Under the pieces are notes generated by a model. It was not told the DNA's origin, ran no database searches, and was given only the letters and a program-made list of their open reading frames with translations. A DNA stretch of 54,850 bases. It comes from Kytococcus schroeteri (GTDB lineage Bacteria > Actinomycetota > Actinomycetes > Actinomycetales > Dermatophilaceae). The number at the start of each line of letters is the position of its first letter. Positions within the stretch are counted from its first letter, which is position 1. Position numbers and translations under genes: made by a program. The stretch lies in assembly GCF_042433515.1 (NCBI RefSeq), contig NZ_JBHLVH010000005.1, positions 1 to 54,850 on the forward strand, given 5' to 3'. Shown piece after piece: positions 1 through 8,017 of the stretch.

Positions 1-69
1 CTACCGACTCCGCATGCTCCTCATCGGCGGAGGACTCACCCCATGACCCACGCTCAACTCCGAAGAGCC
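1..69. mobile_element. Terminal end of an insertion sequence (rest lies off the window)
   Basis: Bases 47-69 are the exact reverse complement of bases 54782-54804 at the other end of the window. Read outward, both begin GGCTCTTCGG, the style of ISL3-family terminal repeats. Here the element lies to the left, so bases 1-69 are its terminal non-coding part. The remaining 46 bases do not match the other end, as expected for the two different ends of one element. Flanking chromosomal sequence would start at base 70. The family assignment is inferred from the repeat style and the ISL3 transposase fragment at the far end of the window. Confidence 0.6.
47..69 (-). repeat. 23-bp IS terminal inverted repeat, copy 1
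   Basis: A perfect 23-bp inverted match to 54782-54804. It reads on the minus strand from 69 to 47 beginning GGCTCTTCGG and ending GAGCGTGGG. Similarity stops exactly after 23 bp, which suits a terminal inverted repeat rather than a longer shared segment. Confidence 0.75.
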
Positions 70-190
70 GGAAATACACCTATTTTCGCCGGGCGGCGAG
101 TTCGCCGCGTTGGGGTGCGCCTTGGTCGAGGGGCCGGGGCGTGCCCGCACCCCCAGATCCTTTGCCGACTGACTTCTCCCTGGAGGAACC

Positions 191-904
191 GTGAACACGC
201 AGACCTCGCGTCGCGCCGTCGTCAAGGGCGCGGCCTGGGCCGCCCCGGTGGTGGCCGTGGCATCCGCTGCTCCCGCCGTCGCTTCTTCGCCTACCGGTAA
301 GCTCGCCGCCGGCCCTTGGTACAACACCTGGGAGGGCGCCGCTGTGCCCACCAACGGTGACTCCGGTGGCATGGTGCCGTACATCATCATGGGCACCACC
401 GACACCACCGGTGCCGCCAGTTACGACCAGACCACCCCGGTCGCCCAGACCTGGGACAACGACGGCACGGGCGCCTATGAGTGCGACCCGGCTGCCGCCA
501 CCACCCCCTACGGTGTCGGCGACACCATCACCATCACCATCACCGAGAACCTGGGCACCTACTACGGCGACACCCCCGTGGAGACGTCCGAGACCGAGCC
601 CGGCCCGGCGGCCTGGCCGGACGTCATCGTGCGCGACTCGGGCATGTACGACCTCAGCGGCTACAACGGCCAGGTGGTCACCAGCGGTGCCGCGTACGGC
701 GCGTACAACGGGACGAACTGCTGGACCTGGACCATCACCATGCTGCAGGACATCCGCGCCTGCGGGTCCGACCCGGTGACCTTCGACCTCCGCTTCAAGT
801 CGCAGGGTCTGACCGCCGACGGCCAGCAGCGCCTGTCGCAGTACACGATCACCGTCACCTCCCCGTGGGGCACGGTGACCCAGGAGATCCCGGCGCAGAG
901 CTGA
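191..904 (+). CDS. Tat-exported protein of unknown function
   Basis: A 237-residue protein. The N-terminus is a twin-arginine signal: SRRAVVK at residues 6-12, then an Ala/Val-rich hydrophobic stretch and an AVA-SS cleavage site near residue 32. The mature part is rich in Thr, Gly, Tyr and Trp with few charges, suggesting a folded beta-rich secreted or cell-wall-associated domain. I recognise no enzyme motif. The GTG start is chosen because GGAGG lies 7-8 nt upstream. It stands alone and is followed by a hairpin at 918-957. The function is unknown; export via Tat is well supported. Confidence 0.75.
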   Translation: MNTQTSRRAVVKGAAWAAPVVAVASAAPAVASSPTGKLAAGPWYNTWEGAAVPTNGDSGGMVPYIIMGTTDTTGAASYDQTTPVAQTWDNDGTGAYECDPAAATTPYGVGDTITITITENLGTYYGDTPVETSETEPGPAAWPDVIVRDSGMYDLSGYNGQVVTSGAAYGAYNGTNCWTWTITMLQDIRACGSDPVTFDLRFKSQGLTADGQQRLSQYTITVTSPWGTVTQEIPAQS

Positions 905-917
905 CCTCCCAGCACGC

Positions 918-957
918 CACGAGGCCTCCGAGGACCCGCGTCCCCGGGGGCCTCGTC
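918..957 (+). terminator. Hairpin terminator after the Tat-exported gene
   Basis: CGAGGCC at 920-926 pairs with GGCCTCG at 949-955, with further pairing inside and a CACGA/TCGTG extension. It starts 14 nt after the stop codon. There is no U-tract, as is usual in high-GC actinobacteria. Confidence 0.55.
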
Positions 958-1055
958 GTGACCCATGCCACGGCCTGAAGGGCTCTTGGCGGAGGCCTGA
1001 CTGCTTCCGCACCAACCCCGGGCGCAACGAAGACCCTGCCCTGCAGTCGCTTTCC

Positions 1056-1061
1056 TAGCCT
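1056..1061 (+). promoter_or_regulatory. Probable -10 element, leaderless start
   Basis: TAGCCT lies 6 nt before the ATG at 1068 and there is no Shine-Dalgarno sequence. Transcription would begin at or next to the A of the start codon. Confidence 0.5.
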
Positions 1062-1067
1062 CGAGGC

Positions 1068-1937
1068 ATGAGCTCCCTCGACCGGATCACGCGCCTGCCG
1101 GTGCTGGCCACCCTGCTGTGCGCGCTCACCCTGGCGGCCATGGGTCCGGCCGCCGCGGTGGACCGCCAGCTGCACGGCGTGCGCATGGCCGGCCGCGACC
1201 CGCGGGAGTACGAGCTGCTGCACGCCCTGGACAACGTGGCCGGCCAGGTGGTGGCCCTGCCCGTGCTGCTCGGTGTGGCCGTGTGGTCCTGCCGCCGCCA
1301 GTGCAGCCTCCACCCGCTGCGCCTCGTGGTCTGGGCCGAGCTCCTCTTCTACGCCGGCGTCGGCTCGCTCAAGACGCTCCTGGCCCGGTCCTCGCCCACC
1401 ATCGGTGACCCGGGCTTCTTCACCGGCGGTCTGCTCGTCAACGGCGCGCACGGCGTGAGCTACCCCTCGGGCCACACGGCCGCCGCGGTGCTCTTCTACG
1501 GCACCGGCGTGCTGCTGGTGCACCGCACCGTCGTCCTCCCCCGATGGGGGCAGGCCGCCCTCGTGGCCGGCTGGCTGGCGCTCGTGGGCACCACCACCAC
1601 CGTCGCCCAGCTGCTGGGCTACCACTGGGTGCTCGACCTCGTGGCCGGCGTGGTGGTGGGCGGTGTGCTCCTGCGCCTGGTGCTCTGGGGCGACCGGTGG
1701 TGGCACAGTCCGGGGCGCCGCGTGGTGCAGCGGCTGCTGCGGGCCACCTGGCGGCAGGTGGACCCCCGTCGAGGGGGTGCCACCCGCTCCGCCGCGGCTC
1801 AGGCGGGGTGCTGGCCGAAGGCGAGCGGTTCCCGGCTCACCAGGTACGTGGCCCAGTTCAGCTTCAGCACCGAGCCGTCGGCACGCCGCGTGATGCGCAG
1901 CAGCTCACCGCGCTCACGGCCCGAGACGGTGCGGTAG
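1068..1937 (+). CDS. PAP2-superfamily membrane protein with altered phosphatase motifs
   Basis: A 289-residue polytopic membrane protein of the PAP2 (type 2 phosphatidic acid phosphatase) family. The central PSGH motif is present (SYPSGHTAAA, near residue 133) and so is the catalytic HxxxD pair (GYHWVLD, near residue 187). The arginines of motif 1 (KX6RP) and motif 3 (SRX5H) appear replaced: KTLLARSSP and VAQLLGYH. These arginines normally bind phosphate, so activity is uncertain. The frame runs 139 nt past the end of the convergent hydrolase gene. The last ~60 residues are polar and low-complexity and look like antisense sequence, so a stop codon may have been lost. The probable substrate is a lipid or prenyl phosphate. 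Confidence 0.75.
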   Translation: MSSLDRITRLPVLATLLCALTLAAMGPAAAVDRQLHGVRMAGRDPREYELLHALDNVAGQVVALPVLLGVAVWSCRRQCSLHPLRLVVWAELLFYAGVGSLKTLLARSSPTIGDPGFFTGGLLVNGAHGVSYPSGHTAAAVLFYGTGVLLVHRTVVLPRWGQAALVAGWLALVGTTTTVAQLLGYHWVLDLVAGVVVGGVLLRLVLWGDRWWHSPGRRVVQRLLRATWRQVDPRRGGATRSAAAQAGCWPKASGSRLTRYVAQFSFSTEPSARRVMRSSSPRSRPETVR

Positions 1938-3178
1938 AGGTCGCCCTCGACCCGCTCGAACACCGACGGCGGCGCGTCCGCCGGGGCCCCGGCCATGCGG
2001 GCCTCCAACTGCCCCTGCCGCACGCTGAACACCACGTGGCTGCCCTCGGTGTACCAGTGGCCCAGCAGGCCGGCCAGCTCCTCGGGCACCTCGGTGCCGG
2101 GTGCCCACACCGCCTCCTCTGCGGGCTCGGCCTCCTCCACGGCATCGGCCAGGTCCACCGCGAACGCGCTCGGGTCGGGCGAGGCGGAGTTGTTCATGAA
2201 CACCAGTCCGCCGGTGCCGGACTCGCGGTGCGTGAACACCCCGGTGATGTGGCCGGGCATGCCGCCGGTGTGCCCCACCCAGACGCGCTGGCCACGGCGC
2301 AGCAGGAAGAACCCGAGCCCCATCGCCTGGGACCACCCACGGGGGTCCACCACGGCCTGCGGCTGGGTCATCTCCTCCAGCGTGTCCGGCGAGAGCACGG
2401 CGGGGTCCGGGTCGGCCACGAAGGCCGACCAGCGCGCCATGTCTGCCGGGGTGGAGGCCAGGCCGCCGCAGGGTGCGGTGCCGCGGAAGTCCGGCACCGG
2501 CTCGATGACGGGCACGTCGCTGAACGGGGGCACGAAGTAGCCCTGCACGTGCGCGCCGTCGAAGCCCACCGTGGTGCGCGCCAGACCCAGCGGGTCGAGC
2601 AGCCGGGCCTGCAGCGACTCCGCCCACGAGCGCCCGTCCAGATGGGCCACCACCTCGCCCAGCAGGCAGTACATGAGGTTGGAGTAGTGCCAGCGCGTGT
2701 GCGGGCGGCCCACCTGCTCGGCCTGTGCGGACTCGCGGAGCAGGCCCGCGGCATCGGGGAAGAGGAGGGTCTCCCACACGTCGCCGTGGGGCTCGCGCTG
2801 CACGCCGGAGACGTGCGCCAGGGCGGAGCGGACGGTGGCGCCGAGCGCGGGCGAGGGCGCGGCGCCGGGCAGGTGGTCGCCCAGGCGGTCGTCCAGGGAG
2901 AGGCGCCCCTCGTCGCGGGCCTGCATGACCATGACGGCGGTGAAGGTCTTGGTGTTGGACGCCACGAGGTACTGGTCGTCGGCGGTGGCCGCGCGGTCGC
3001 GGTCCTCACCCGCGCCGGTGGTGCCGATGCCCTCGCTCCACACGTAGCGCCCGCCGCGCTGCACGCCGGCGAACAGGGCCGGGACGCGGCCGGTGCGCTG
3101 GCGCTCCAGGGCGGTGCGGCGCAGGGTGCGCACGGTGTCCGGACGCAGCGGGCTGGGGGTGTGGGCGGCATCACTCAT
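1799..3178 (-). CDS. Serine hydrolase, beta-lactamase/class C (EstB-like) family
   Basis: A 459-residue protein of the beta-lactamase/penicillin-binding-like serine hydrolase family. The SxxK nucleophile is SNTK at residues 74-77, the YxN motif is YSN (in WHYSNLMYC), and the third motif is HTGG (in VGHTGGMPGH). A C-terminal lipocalin-like extension of about 100 residues follows. No signal peptide is visible, so a cytoplasmic esterase or D-aminopeptidase-type role is more likely than secreted beta-lactamase. The ATG at 3178 is chosen because conserved sequence begins soon after and upstream translation is low-complexity. Its 3' end overlaps the convergent PAP2 reading frame by 139 nt. The substrate cannot be told from sequence. 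Confidence 0.85.
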   Translation of the reverse strand: MSDAAHTPSPLRPDTVRTLRRTALERQRTGRVPALFAGVQRGGRYVWSEGIGTTGAGEDRDRAATADDQYLVASNTKTFTAVMVMQARDEGRLSLDDRLGDHLPGAAPSPALGATVRSALAHVSGVQREPHGDVWETLLFPDAAGLLRESAQAEQVGRPHTRWHYSNLMYCLLGEVVAHLDGRSWAESLQARLLDPLGLARTTVGFDGAHVQGYFVPPFSDVPVIEPVPDFRGTAPCGGLASTPADMARWSAFVADPDPAVLSPDTLEEMTQPQAVVDPRGWSQAMGLGFFLLRRGQRVWVGHTGGMPGHITGVFTHRESGTGGLVFMNNSASPDPSAFAVDLADAVEEAEPAEEAVWAPGTEVPEELAGLLGHWYTEGSHVVFSVRQGQLEARMAGAPADAPPSVFERVEGDLYRTVSGRERGELLRITRRADGSVLKLNWATYLVSREPLAFGQHPA

Positions 3179-3346
3179 GGCAGGACCGTAACGCCGTGGC
3201 GGCGCGGGCGGCTGGGGGCGGGGCCGCCGGGGGTGTGGCTGCGGGGGAGCGGCCGGTGGAACAAGCGCCCGGGCGTCGCGGTTGAACCGGGCGACCACGC
3301 ACCGCGCCGTCCGGCGCCGGTGCCCGCTGACATCCGAGGAGGCCCC

Positions 3347-3808
<462 letters not shown>

Positions 3809-3828
3809 GCCCGGCCAGCACCGACCCA

Positions 3829-3863
3829 CGAGGCCGTCGTCCCCGATGGGGGCGGCGGCCTCG
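3829..3863 (+). terminator. Hairpin terminator after the thioredoxin gene
   Basis: CGAGGCCG at 3829-3836 pairs with CGGCCTCG at 3856-3863 around a C/G-rich loop, about 20 nt after the stop codon. Confidence 0.6.
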
Positions 3864-3914
3864 CCGCGTGCCGGCCCGCGCCCCCGCACCCGTGCCGCCG
3901 GGCGACGCACCACC

Positions 3915-3920
3915 TAGGCT
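3915..3920 (+). promoter_or_regulatory. Probable -10 element, leaderless start
   Basis: TAGGCT lies 6 nt before the GTG start of the Mur ligase gene at 3927; no Shine-Dalgarno is present. Confidence 0.5.
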
Positions 3921-3926
3921 GACGGG

Positions 3927-5453
3927 GTGCTGACCCGAGACGACATCGCGACCGCCCTGGCCCTGCCCGTCCGCGAGGTGCCCGAGGAGTTCTCCGGCAC
4001 CCCCGGCATCACGGCGGTCACCCACGACTCCCGCGCCGTCACGCCGGGCGCCGCGTTCGTGGCCGTCTCCGGGTTCAAGAACGACGGCCTGCGCTTCGCC
4101 CCCGGTGCCCTCGATGCCGGGGCGGGCCTCGTGGTGGTCGAGCGCGAGTGGCCCACGGCCGCCGACCGGGAGGCCGACCCCCGCATCGCCGAGCTGGAGG
4201 CAGCCGGCCCCCTGCCCGTGGTGCGGGTGCGCGACGCCCGCGCCGCCCTGGGCCACCTGGCCGCGGCCGTCAACGGCAACCCGAGCCGCTCGCTGCGCGT
4301 GCACGGCATCACCGGCACCAACGGCAAGACCACCACCAGTTACGTGCTCTACAACCTGCTGGCCGGCGTGCTGGGCACCGACAAGGTGGGCCTGTCCACC
4401 ACGGTGGAGGTCATCGTCGACGGTGTGGGCCGGCCGGCCATGCGCACCACCCCCGAGGCCCCGCTGGTGCAGGAGAACCTGCGCCGCATGGTGGAGGCCG
4501 GTGCCTCCGACGCCGTGCTCGAGACCTCCAGCCACGGCCTGGAGCTGCACCGCGTGACGGGGGTGGAGTACGCCTCGGCCATCTTCACCAACCTCACGCG
4601 CGACCACCTGGACATCCACGGCGACATGGAGACCTACTTCCAGGTCAAGCGCCAGCTCTTCGAGCGCACCTCCGGCCCGCGCCTGGCCAACGTGGACGAC
4701 ACCTACGGCCGTCGGCTGGCCCGCGAGTTCCCCGGGGCGCTGACCTTCGGCTTCGACGAGGCAGCCGACTACCGCATCGTGGAGCCCACCGACCTCACCC
4801 TGGAGGGCATGCAGTTCACTCTGGACACGCCGCGCCACGGCGAGCTGCGCCTGGAGCCGCCGCTGGTGGGCGACTACAACGCGCTCAACGTGGCCGGCGC
4901 GGTGGCCGTGGCGCTGGAGTCCGGTCACGACTCGCTCGCCGTGGTGGAGGCGGTGAAGCACCTGGGGCAGGTGCCCGGCCGCTTCCAGCGCATCCCGGAG
5001 GCCGCCGAGCACGGGTTCATGGCGGTGGTGGACTACGCGCACACCGAGGTGGGGCTGGAGGTGGTGCTCACCGTGGCGCGCAAGATCGCGGACATGGCCG
5101 GCGGGCGCCTCATCTGCGTGTACGGCGCGGCCGGGGAGCGCGATGCGGCCAAGCGCCCGTTGATGGGCGAGGTCGTCTCCCGCATCGCGGACGTCGGCAT
5201 CATCACCACGGACGACCCCTACGGGGAGGACCCGGTGACCATCGCCGACGAGGTGATGGCCGGCGCGGACCCGGCGGACACCCACATCACGCTCGACCGG
5301 CGCGAGGCGCTGCTGGAGGCCGTGGCCATGGCGCGGGAGAACGACCTGGTCATCGCGTGCGGCAAGGGTGACGAGGCGTTCCAGCACCTGCCCTCCGGCG
5401 ACGTGGACCACCACGACCCCACGAGCATCCGCGAGGGCCTGGCCCGCCGCTGA
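3927..5453 (+). CDS. murE: UDP-N-acetylmuramyl-tripeptide synthetase (MurE-type Mur ligase), probably L-lysine type
   Basis: A 508-residue Mur ligase that would add the third amino acid to UDP-MurNAc-L-Ala-D-Glu in the cytoplasm. It shows the MurE N-terminal domain (THDSRAVTPGAAFVAV), the ATP loop GTNGKTTT at residues ~130-137, the central-domain TNLTRDHLDIHG motif, and a C-terminal domain with YGAAGERDAAKR. The loop that is DNPR in diaminopimelate-adding MurE reads DDPYGEDP here (near residue 429), and the C-terminus (ACGKGDEAFQ) resembles lysine-adding enzymes. This fits Micrococcales with L-Lys peptidoglycan. It stands alone, not in a division/cell-wall cluster. The start is set by the -10 hexamer immediately upstream. 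Confidence 0.85.
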   Translation: MLTRDDIATALALPVREVPEEFSGTPGITAVTHDSRAVTPGAAFVAVSGFKNDGLRFAPGALDAGAGLVVVEREWPTAADREADPRIAELEAAGPLPVVRVRDARAALGHLAAAVNGNPSRSLRVHGITGTNGKTTTSYVLYNLLAGVLGTDKVGLSTTVEVIVDGVGRPAMRTTPEAPLVQENLRRMVEAGASDAVLETSSHGLELHRVTGVEYASAIFTNLTRDHLDIHGDMETYFQVKRQLFERTSGPRLANVDDTYGRRLAREFPGALTFGFDEAADYRIVEPTDLTLEGMQFTLDTPRHGELRLEPPLVGDYNALNVAGAVAVALESGHDSLAVVEAVKHLGQVPGRFQRIPEAAEHGFMAVVDYAHTEVGLEVVLTVARKIADMAGGRLICVYGAAGERDAAKRPLMGEVVSRIADVGIITTDDPYGEDPVTIADEVMAGADPADTHITLDRREALLEAVAMARENDLVIACGKGDEAFQHLPSGDVDHHDPTSIREGLARR

Positions 5454-5536
5454 CGTGGTGGGGCCGCGCCCCGGGGTGGGGCAAGGTGTCCTCGCTTGCC
5501 CGCTGCGAAGGACGCCAGGGGAACGTCATGCTTGGG

Positions 5537-5542
5537 TATGAT
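5537..5542 (+). promoter_or_regulatory. Possible -10 element
   Basis: TATGAT, a near-consensus -10, lies 35 nt upstream of the ATG at 5577. No convincing -35 was found. A run of eight G at 5557-5564 lies between it and the start codon. Confidence 0.3.
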
Positions 5543-5576
5543 GCTCGCATCTTGGTGGGGGGGGACCCTTGGGCTC

Positions 5577-6089
5577 ATGGAAAACGGTGGACACACAAGG
5601 GCGTCGCGACACGCGCGCGGCGCGATCATCGGTTCGACGCTGGTCTTCTTCTCGCCGGAGCGGGCTGGAGCTGTCCTGAGGGATGGCCCCGCCACCTACG
5701 TGGCGATCGACGGACAGGATGTTCAGTACGCAGACCACGCGGGTGTCACGGGACCCGTGAACGTGACCTCCGTGTACCTGTCCAGAGACGGTCGAGAGAT
5801 CCAGCCCGCAGGTCAGGCGACAGCGGGACTGGGCATCGGGCCCTGCAGGCTGGAGGCCAAACCGGACAGGCCGCATCGTTCCGGGGCGGATGTCTCTGGG
5901 CACGGGTACTGGGAACGCGGTGGTGACTGTTGCCCCGGGGGAGGGCGAGGGAAGCGCAGCACTGCCCGGGCCCGGTGCCGCTCGAGTGCGGTGACATCGT
6001 GGAGGAACCACGTCGACGTTGATGTCCACGGGCGATGGGACACCGCTGACAAGCCCTTCAAGGAGGCCCGGGTCGGGTGTCGGGTGTGA
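5577..6089 (+). CDS. Hypothetical protein, possibly frameshifted
   Basis: An unrecognised reading frame of 170 residues. A stretch near residues 15-70 looks protein-like (GAIIGSTLVFF, then ATYVAIDGQDVQYADHAG and VNVTSVYLS). The later part is Gly/Arg/Cys-rich and looks non-coding until a short plausible tail (VDVDVHGRWDTADKPF). Another frame gives a better-looking segment around 5880-5960, so a frameshifted gene is possible. The ATG at 5577 is chosen because the G-run could serve as a ribosome-binding site. It overlaps the next ORF by 13 nt. Its function is unknown. Confidence 0.3.
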   Translation: MENGGHTRASRHARGAIIGSTLVFFSPERAGAVLRDGPATYVAIDGQDVQYADHAGVTGPVNVTSVYLSRDGREIQPAGQATAGLGIGPCRLEAKPDRPHRSGADVSGHGYWERGGDCCPGGGRGKRSTARARCRSSAVTSWRNHVDVDVHGRWDTADKPFKEARVGCRV

Positions 6090-6469
6090 GTGGGCCAGGC
6101 CGTGTGCCGAATCGCCTCGTGGTGACGGTCGCCAGCGATCCCGGACCCCACGGCACAGCGGGTTGTGTGTGTCATCTGTGGGCGGAGGACTCCCTGGGCC
6201 GCGTCCTGCTGCTCGAGGACCGCGGGTGGGGGACATCGGCCGCCTGGAGCGAGGTGACCGAGGACAGCGTGGTGGCGGACTCCCTCCTCTCCACCGGCCC
6301 GGACGAGCCGTGGGGTGGCATGACGCAGGACGACGCAACCGCTTTCCACTATGGAGAACTGGCCCAGGTCGCGGCGCATCGCGGACTGGTGGTGACGGCC
6401 GAGGGACTGCAGGCCCTGCCCATCGAGGTGGAGCTGAGTGAGGAACTGCGCGCCCGACTCCGCCGCTGA
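6077..6469 (+). CDS. Hypothetical protein
   Basis: A 130-residue soluble protein with no recognised domain. It is rich in Val, Gly and Asp/Glu, with GWGTSAAWSEV near residue 50 and a helical C-terminus (LPIEVELSEELRARLRR). The GTG start at 6077 has AAGGAGG about 11 nt upstream. It slightly overlaps the preceding uncertain ORF, so the two may be co-transcribed. A strong inverted repeat at 6473-6504 follows directly. Confidence 0.5.
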   Translation: MSGVSGPGRVPNRLVVTVASDPGPHGTAGCVCHLWAEDSLGRVLLLEDRGWGTSAAWSEVTEDSVVADSLLSTGPDEPWGGMTQDDATAFHYGELAQVAAHRGLVVTAEGLQALPIEVELSEELRARLRR

Positions 6470-6472
6470 CGC

Positions 6473-6504
6473 GGGCCCGCCGGGGAGTCCCCCGCGGCGG
6501 GCCC
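6473..6504. terminator. Bidirectional hairpin terminator between convergent genes
   Basis: GGGCCCGCC plus GGGG (6473-6485) pairs with CCCC and GGCGGGCCC (6489-6504), with a small bulge and an AGT loop. It lies between the stops of the hypothetical gene and the convergent hydrolase gene, so it may serve both. Confidence 0.65.
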
Positions 6505-6519
6505 TGCGGCGCCCGGGCC

Positions 6520-7602
6520 TCAGCCCTGCTGGTCCAGGCGCTCCCCGGCCAGCACGGCCTTCACCTCGTCCTCGGGCACCTCGGCGATGCTGCCGTGGCG
6601 CCACGCGGCGTCGTTGGTCCGGTCGATGAGCACGGCGCGCACGCCCTCGGCGAAGTCACCGCTGGAGAGCATGCCGGTGGCCATCCTCAGGTCGCGCTCC
6701 AGCACGCCGGCCAGGGTGTCCCCGGCGGCCAGGCGCAGCGCCGTTAGGGTCACCGCCACCGAGAGCGGCGAACGGCTCTCCAGCAGCTCGGCCGCCTTCT
6801 GCGCCCCCTCGGCCGAGTGGCCCTTCAGGCGCTCGAGCACCGCGGCCGGCGCCTCGCCCTCGTAGCACTCCGCGGTCCACTGCGCGGCGGCGGCCAGCGG
6901 GGCCTCCGCCTCGCCGGTCGCCTCGCGGGCGGCGGCCACCAGGTCGTCCGCGGACTCGCCGCCGGCCAGCCGGTCCACCACGGTCTCGGGGTCGAGCAGC
7001 TCGGCCGGCGCCACGGCATCGGCCAGGCCCAGCAGCACCGCGTCCGCGCCGCCGAAGCGGTCGCCGGTCAGGGCCACGTGCGTGCCCAACTCGTGCTGCG
7101 CGCGCGAGAGCAGGTGCATGGCGCCCACGTCCGGGAACAGCCCGATGCCGGTCTCGGGCATGGCCACCTTGGCGTCGGCGGCCACGAGGCGGTGGCTGCC
7201 GTGGGCGCTGATGCCGATGCCGCCGCCCATCACCACGCCGTGCATGAGCGCCACGTACGGGATCTCGTAGTCGGCCACGAGCTGGTCGAGCGCGTACTCG
7301 GTGCGCCAGAAGTTCTGCGCCGGACCGAGGTCGCCGGAGGTGGCGGACTCGCGCAGCACCTTGATGTCGCCGCCGGCGCACAGGCCCTTGCCCTCACCTG
7401 AGACCACGACGGCGCGCGGCCGGTCCTCGCCCTGCGCGTTCTGCCAGGCGTGCAGCTGGTCGAGCATCGCCGCGCACATGTCCCGGGTCAGCGCGTTGAG
7501 CGCCTTGGGCCGGTTCAGGTGGATGCGGGCGATGCCGTCGCGCACGCCGAACAGCACGTCCTCGGTGCCGCCGTCCAGGGGGGAGAGCTCGGTGGGGGCC
7601 AT
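6520..7602 (-). CDS. 3-hydroxyisobutyryl-CoA hydrolase-like enoyl-CoA hydratase family protein
   Basis: A 360-residue crotonase-superfamily protein. Oxyanion-hole segments are GEGKGLCAGGDIK and MHGVVMGGGIGIS, and the catalytic Glu/Asp loop is MPETGIGLFPDVGA. This pattern and the long C-terminal extension are typical of 3-hydroxyisobutyryl-CoA hydrolases, which release 3-hydroxyisobutyrate during valine breakdown. Crotonase-only enzymes are near 260 residues, so the length supports this subfamily. The ATG at 7602 has GAGGAG 7 nt upstream. No valine-pathway neighbours are in the window, and a general enoyl-CoA hydratase role cannot be excluded. Confidence 0.85.
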   Translation of the reverse strand: MAPTELSPLDGGTEDVLFGVRDGIARIHLNRPKALNALTRDMCAAMLDQLHAWQNAQGEDRPRAVVVSGEGKGLCAGGDIKVLRESATSGDLGPAQNFWRTEYALDQLVADYEIPYVALMHGVVMGGGIGISAHGSHRLVAADAKVAMPETGIGLFPDVGAMHLLSRAQHELGTHVALTGDRFGGADAVLLGLADAVAPAELLDPETVVDRLAGGESADDLVAAAREATGEAEAPLAAAAQWTAECYEGEAPAAVLERLKGHSAEGAQKAAELLESRSPLSVAVTLTALRLAAGDTLAGVLERDLRMATGMLSSGDFAEGVRAVLIDRTNDAAWRHGSIAEVPEDEVKAVLAGERLDQQG

Positions 7603-7710
7603 GGGTGCTCCTCGGGGTCTCGGGTGTGGTCCGGCCCACAGCGTTCCACACGGCCGATGGTGTGCCGGGCTCGGTGCCCCCGCCCGACGCCCGCCCCGGC
7701 GGCCCGGGCG

Positions 7711-7716
7711 TAGAAT
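7711..7716 (+). promoter_or_regulatory. Probable -10 element of the riboflavin operon
   Basis: TAGAAT lies about 13 nt before the first conserved base of the FMN riboswitch, placing the transcript start just ahead of the aptamer. No clear -35 is visible. Confidence 0.5.
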
Positions 7717-7728
7717 CGGCCCCACGTG

Positions 7729-7848
7729 TTCCGGGGTCGGTGCAAGTCCGAACCGGCGGTGACAGTCCGCGACCCGTCCGCAGCCAGCGGCCGGTTGACT
7801 GGGTGGAATTCCCAGACCGACGGTGAGAGTCCGGAAGGGAGGAGCACG
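7729..7848 (+). promoter_or_regulatory. FMN riboswitch (RFN element)
   Basis: The hallmark RFN blocks appear in order: TTCCGGGGTCGGTG, AGTCCGAACCGGCGGTGACAG, GACCCG, GGCCGGTTGACTGGGTGGAATT, CCAGACCGACGGTGAGAGTC and the closing CCGGAAGGGAGGAGCAC. These form the six-helix junction that binds FMN. It precedes ribD by about 170 nt, so FMN should repress the rib operon. A 9-bp hairpin begins 3 nt after the aptamer and may be part of the expression platform. Confidence 0.95.
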
Positions 7849-7850
7849 TG

Positions 7851-7897
7851 CGGCGTCGCCCCGCGACGCCGTGGGCGGCAGTCCCGCTGCCGAGCGG
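7851..7897 (+). promoter_or_regulatory. Hairpins in the rib leader, candidate expression platform
   Basis: CGGCGTCGC (7851-7859) and GCGACGCCG (7863-7871) form a perfect 9-bp stem with a CCC loop. A second hairpin, CGGCAG/CTGCCG, follows within 25 nt. Neither has a U-tract. They could act as a Rho-independent-like terminator, a Rho-related stall site, or a spacer; which is unproven. From here to ribD there is no other gene-like signal. Confidence 0.45.
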
Positions 7898-8017
7898 CCC
7901 GTGGCCCCTCGGTGCGTGGTGCACCTGCCGACTCCTCCGGGCCCACGCCCGTTCCCCCGGTTCACCCGGGCCGTCCGACCGGACCGCCCGCCGCCGTGAC
8001 CGCAGTGAGGAACCGCC

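Noticed and set aside
1799..3178. A true secreted beta-lactamase linked with the BlaI gene
   Set aside because: No signal peptide, and the BlaI/M56 pair is 25 kb away; the family is more often an esterase or peptidase.
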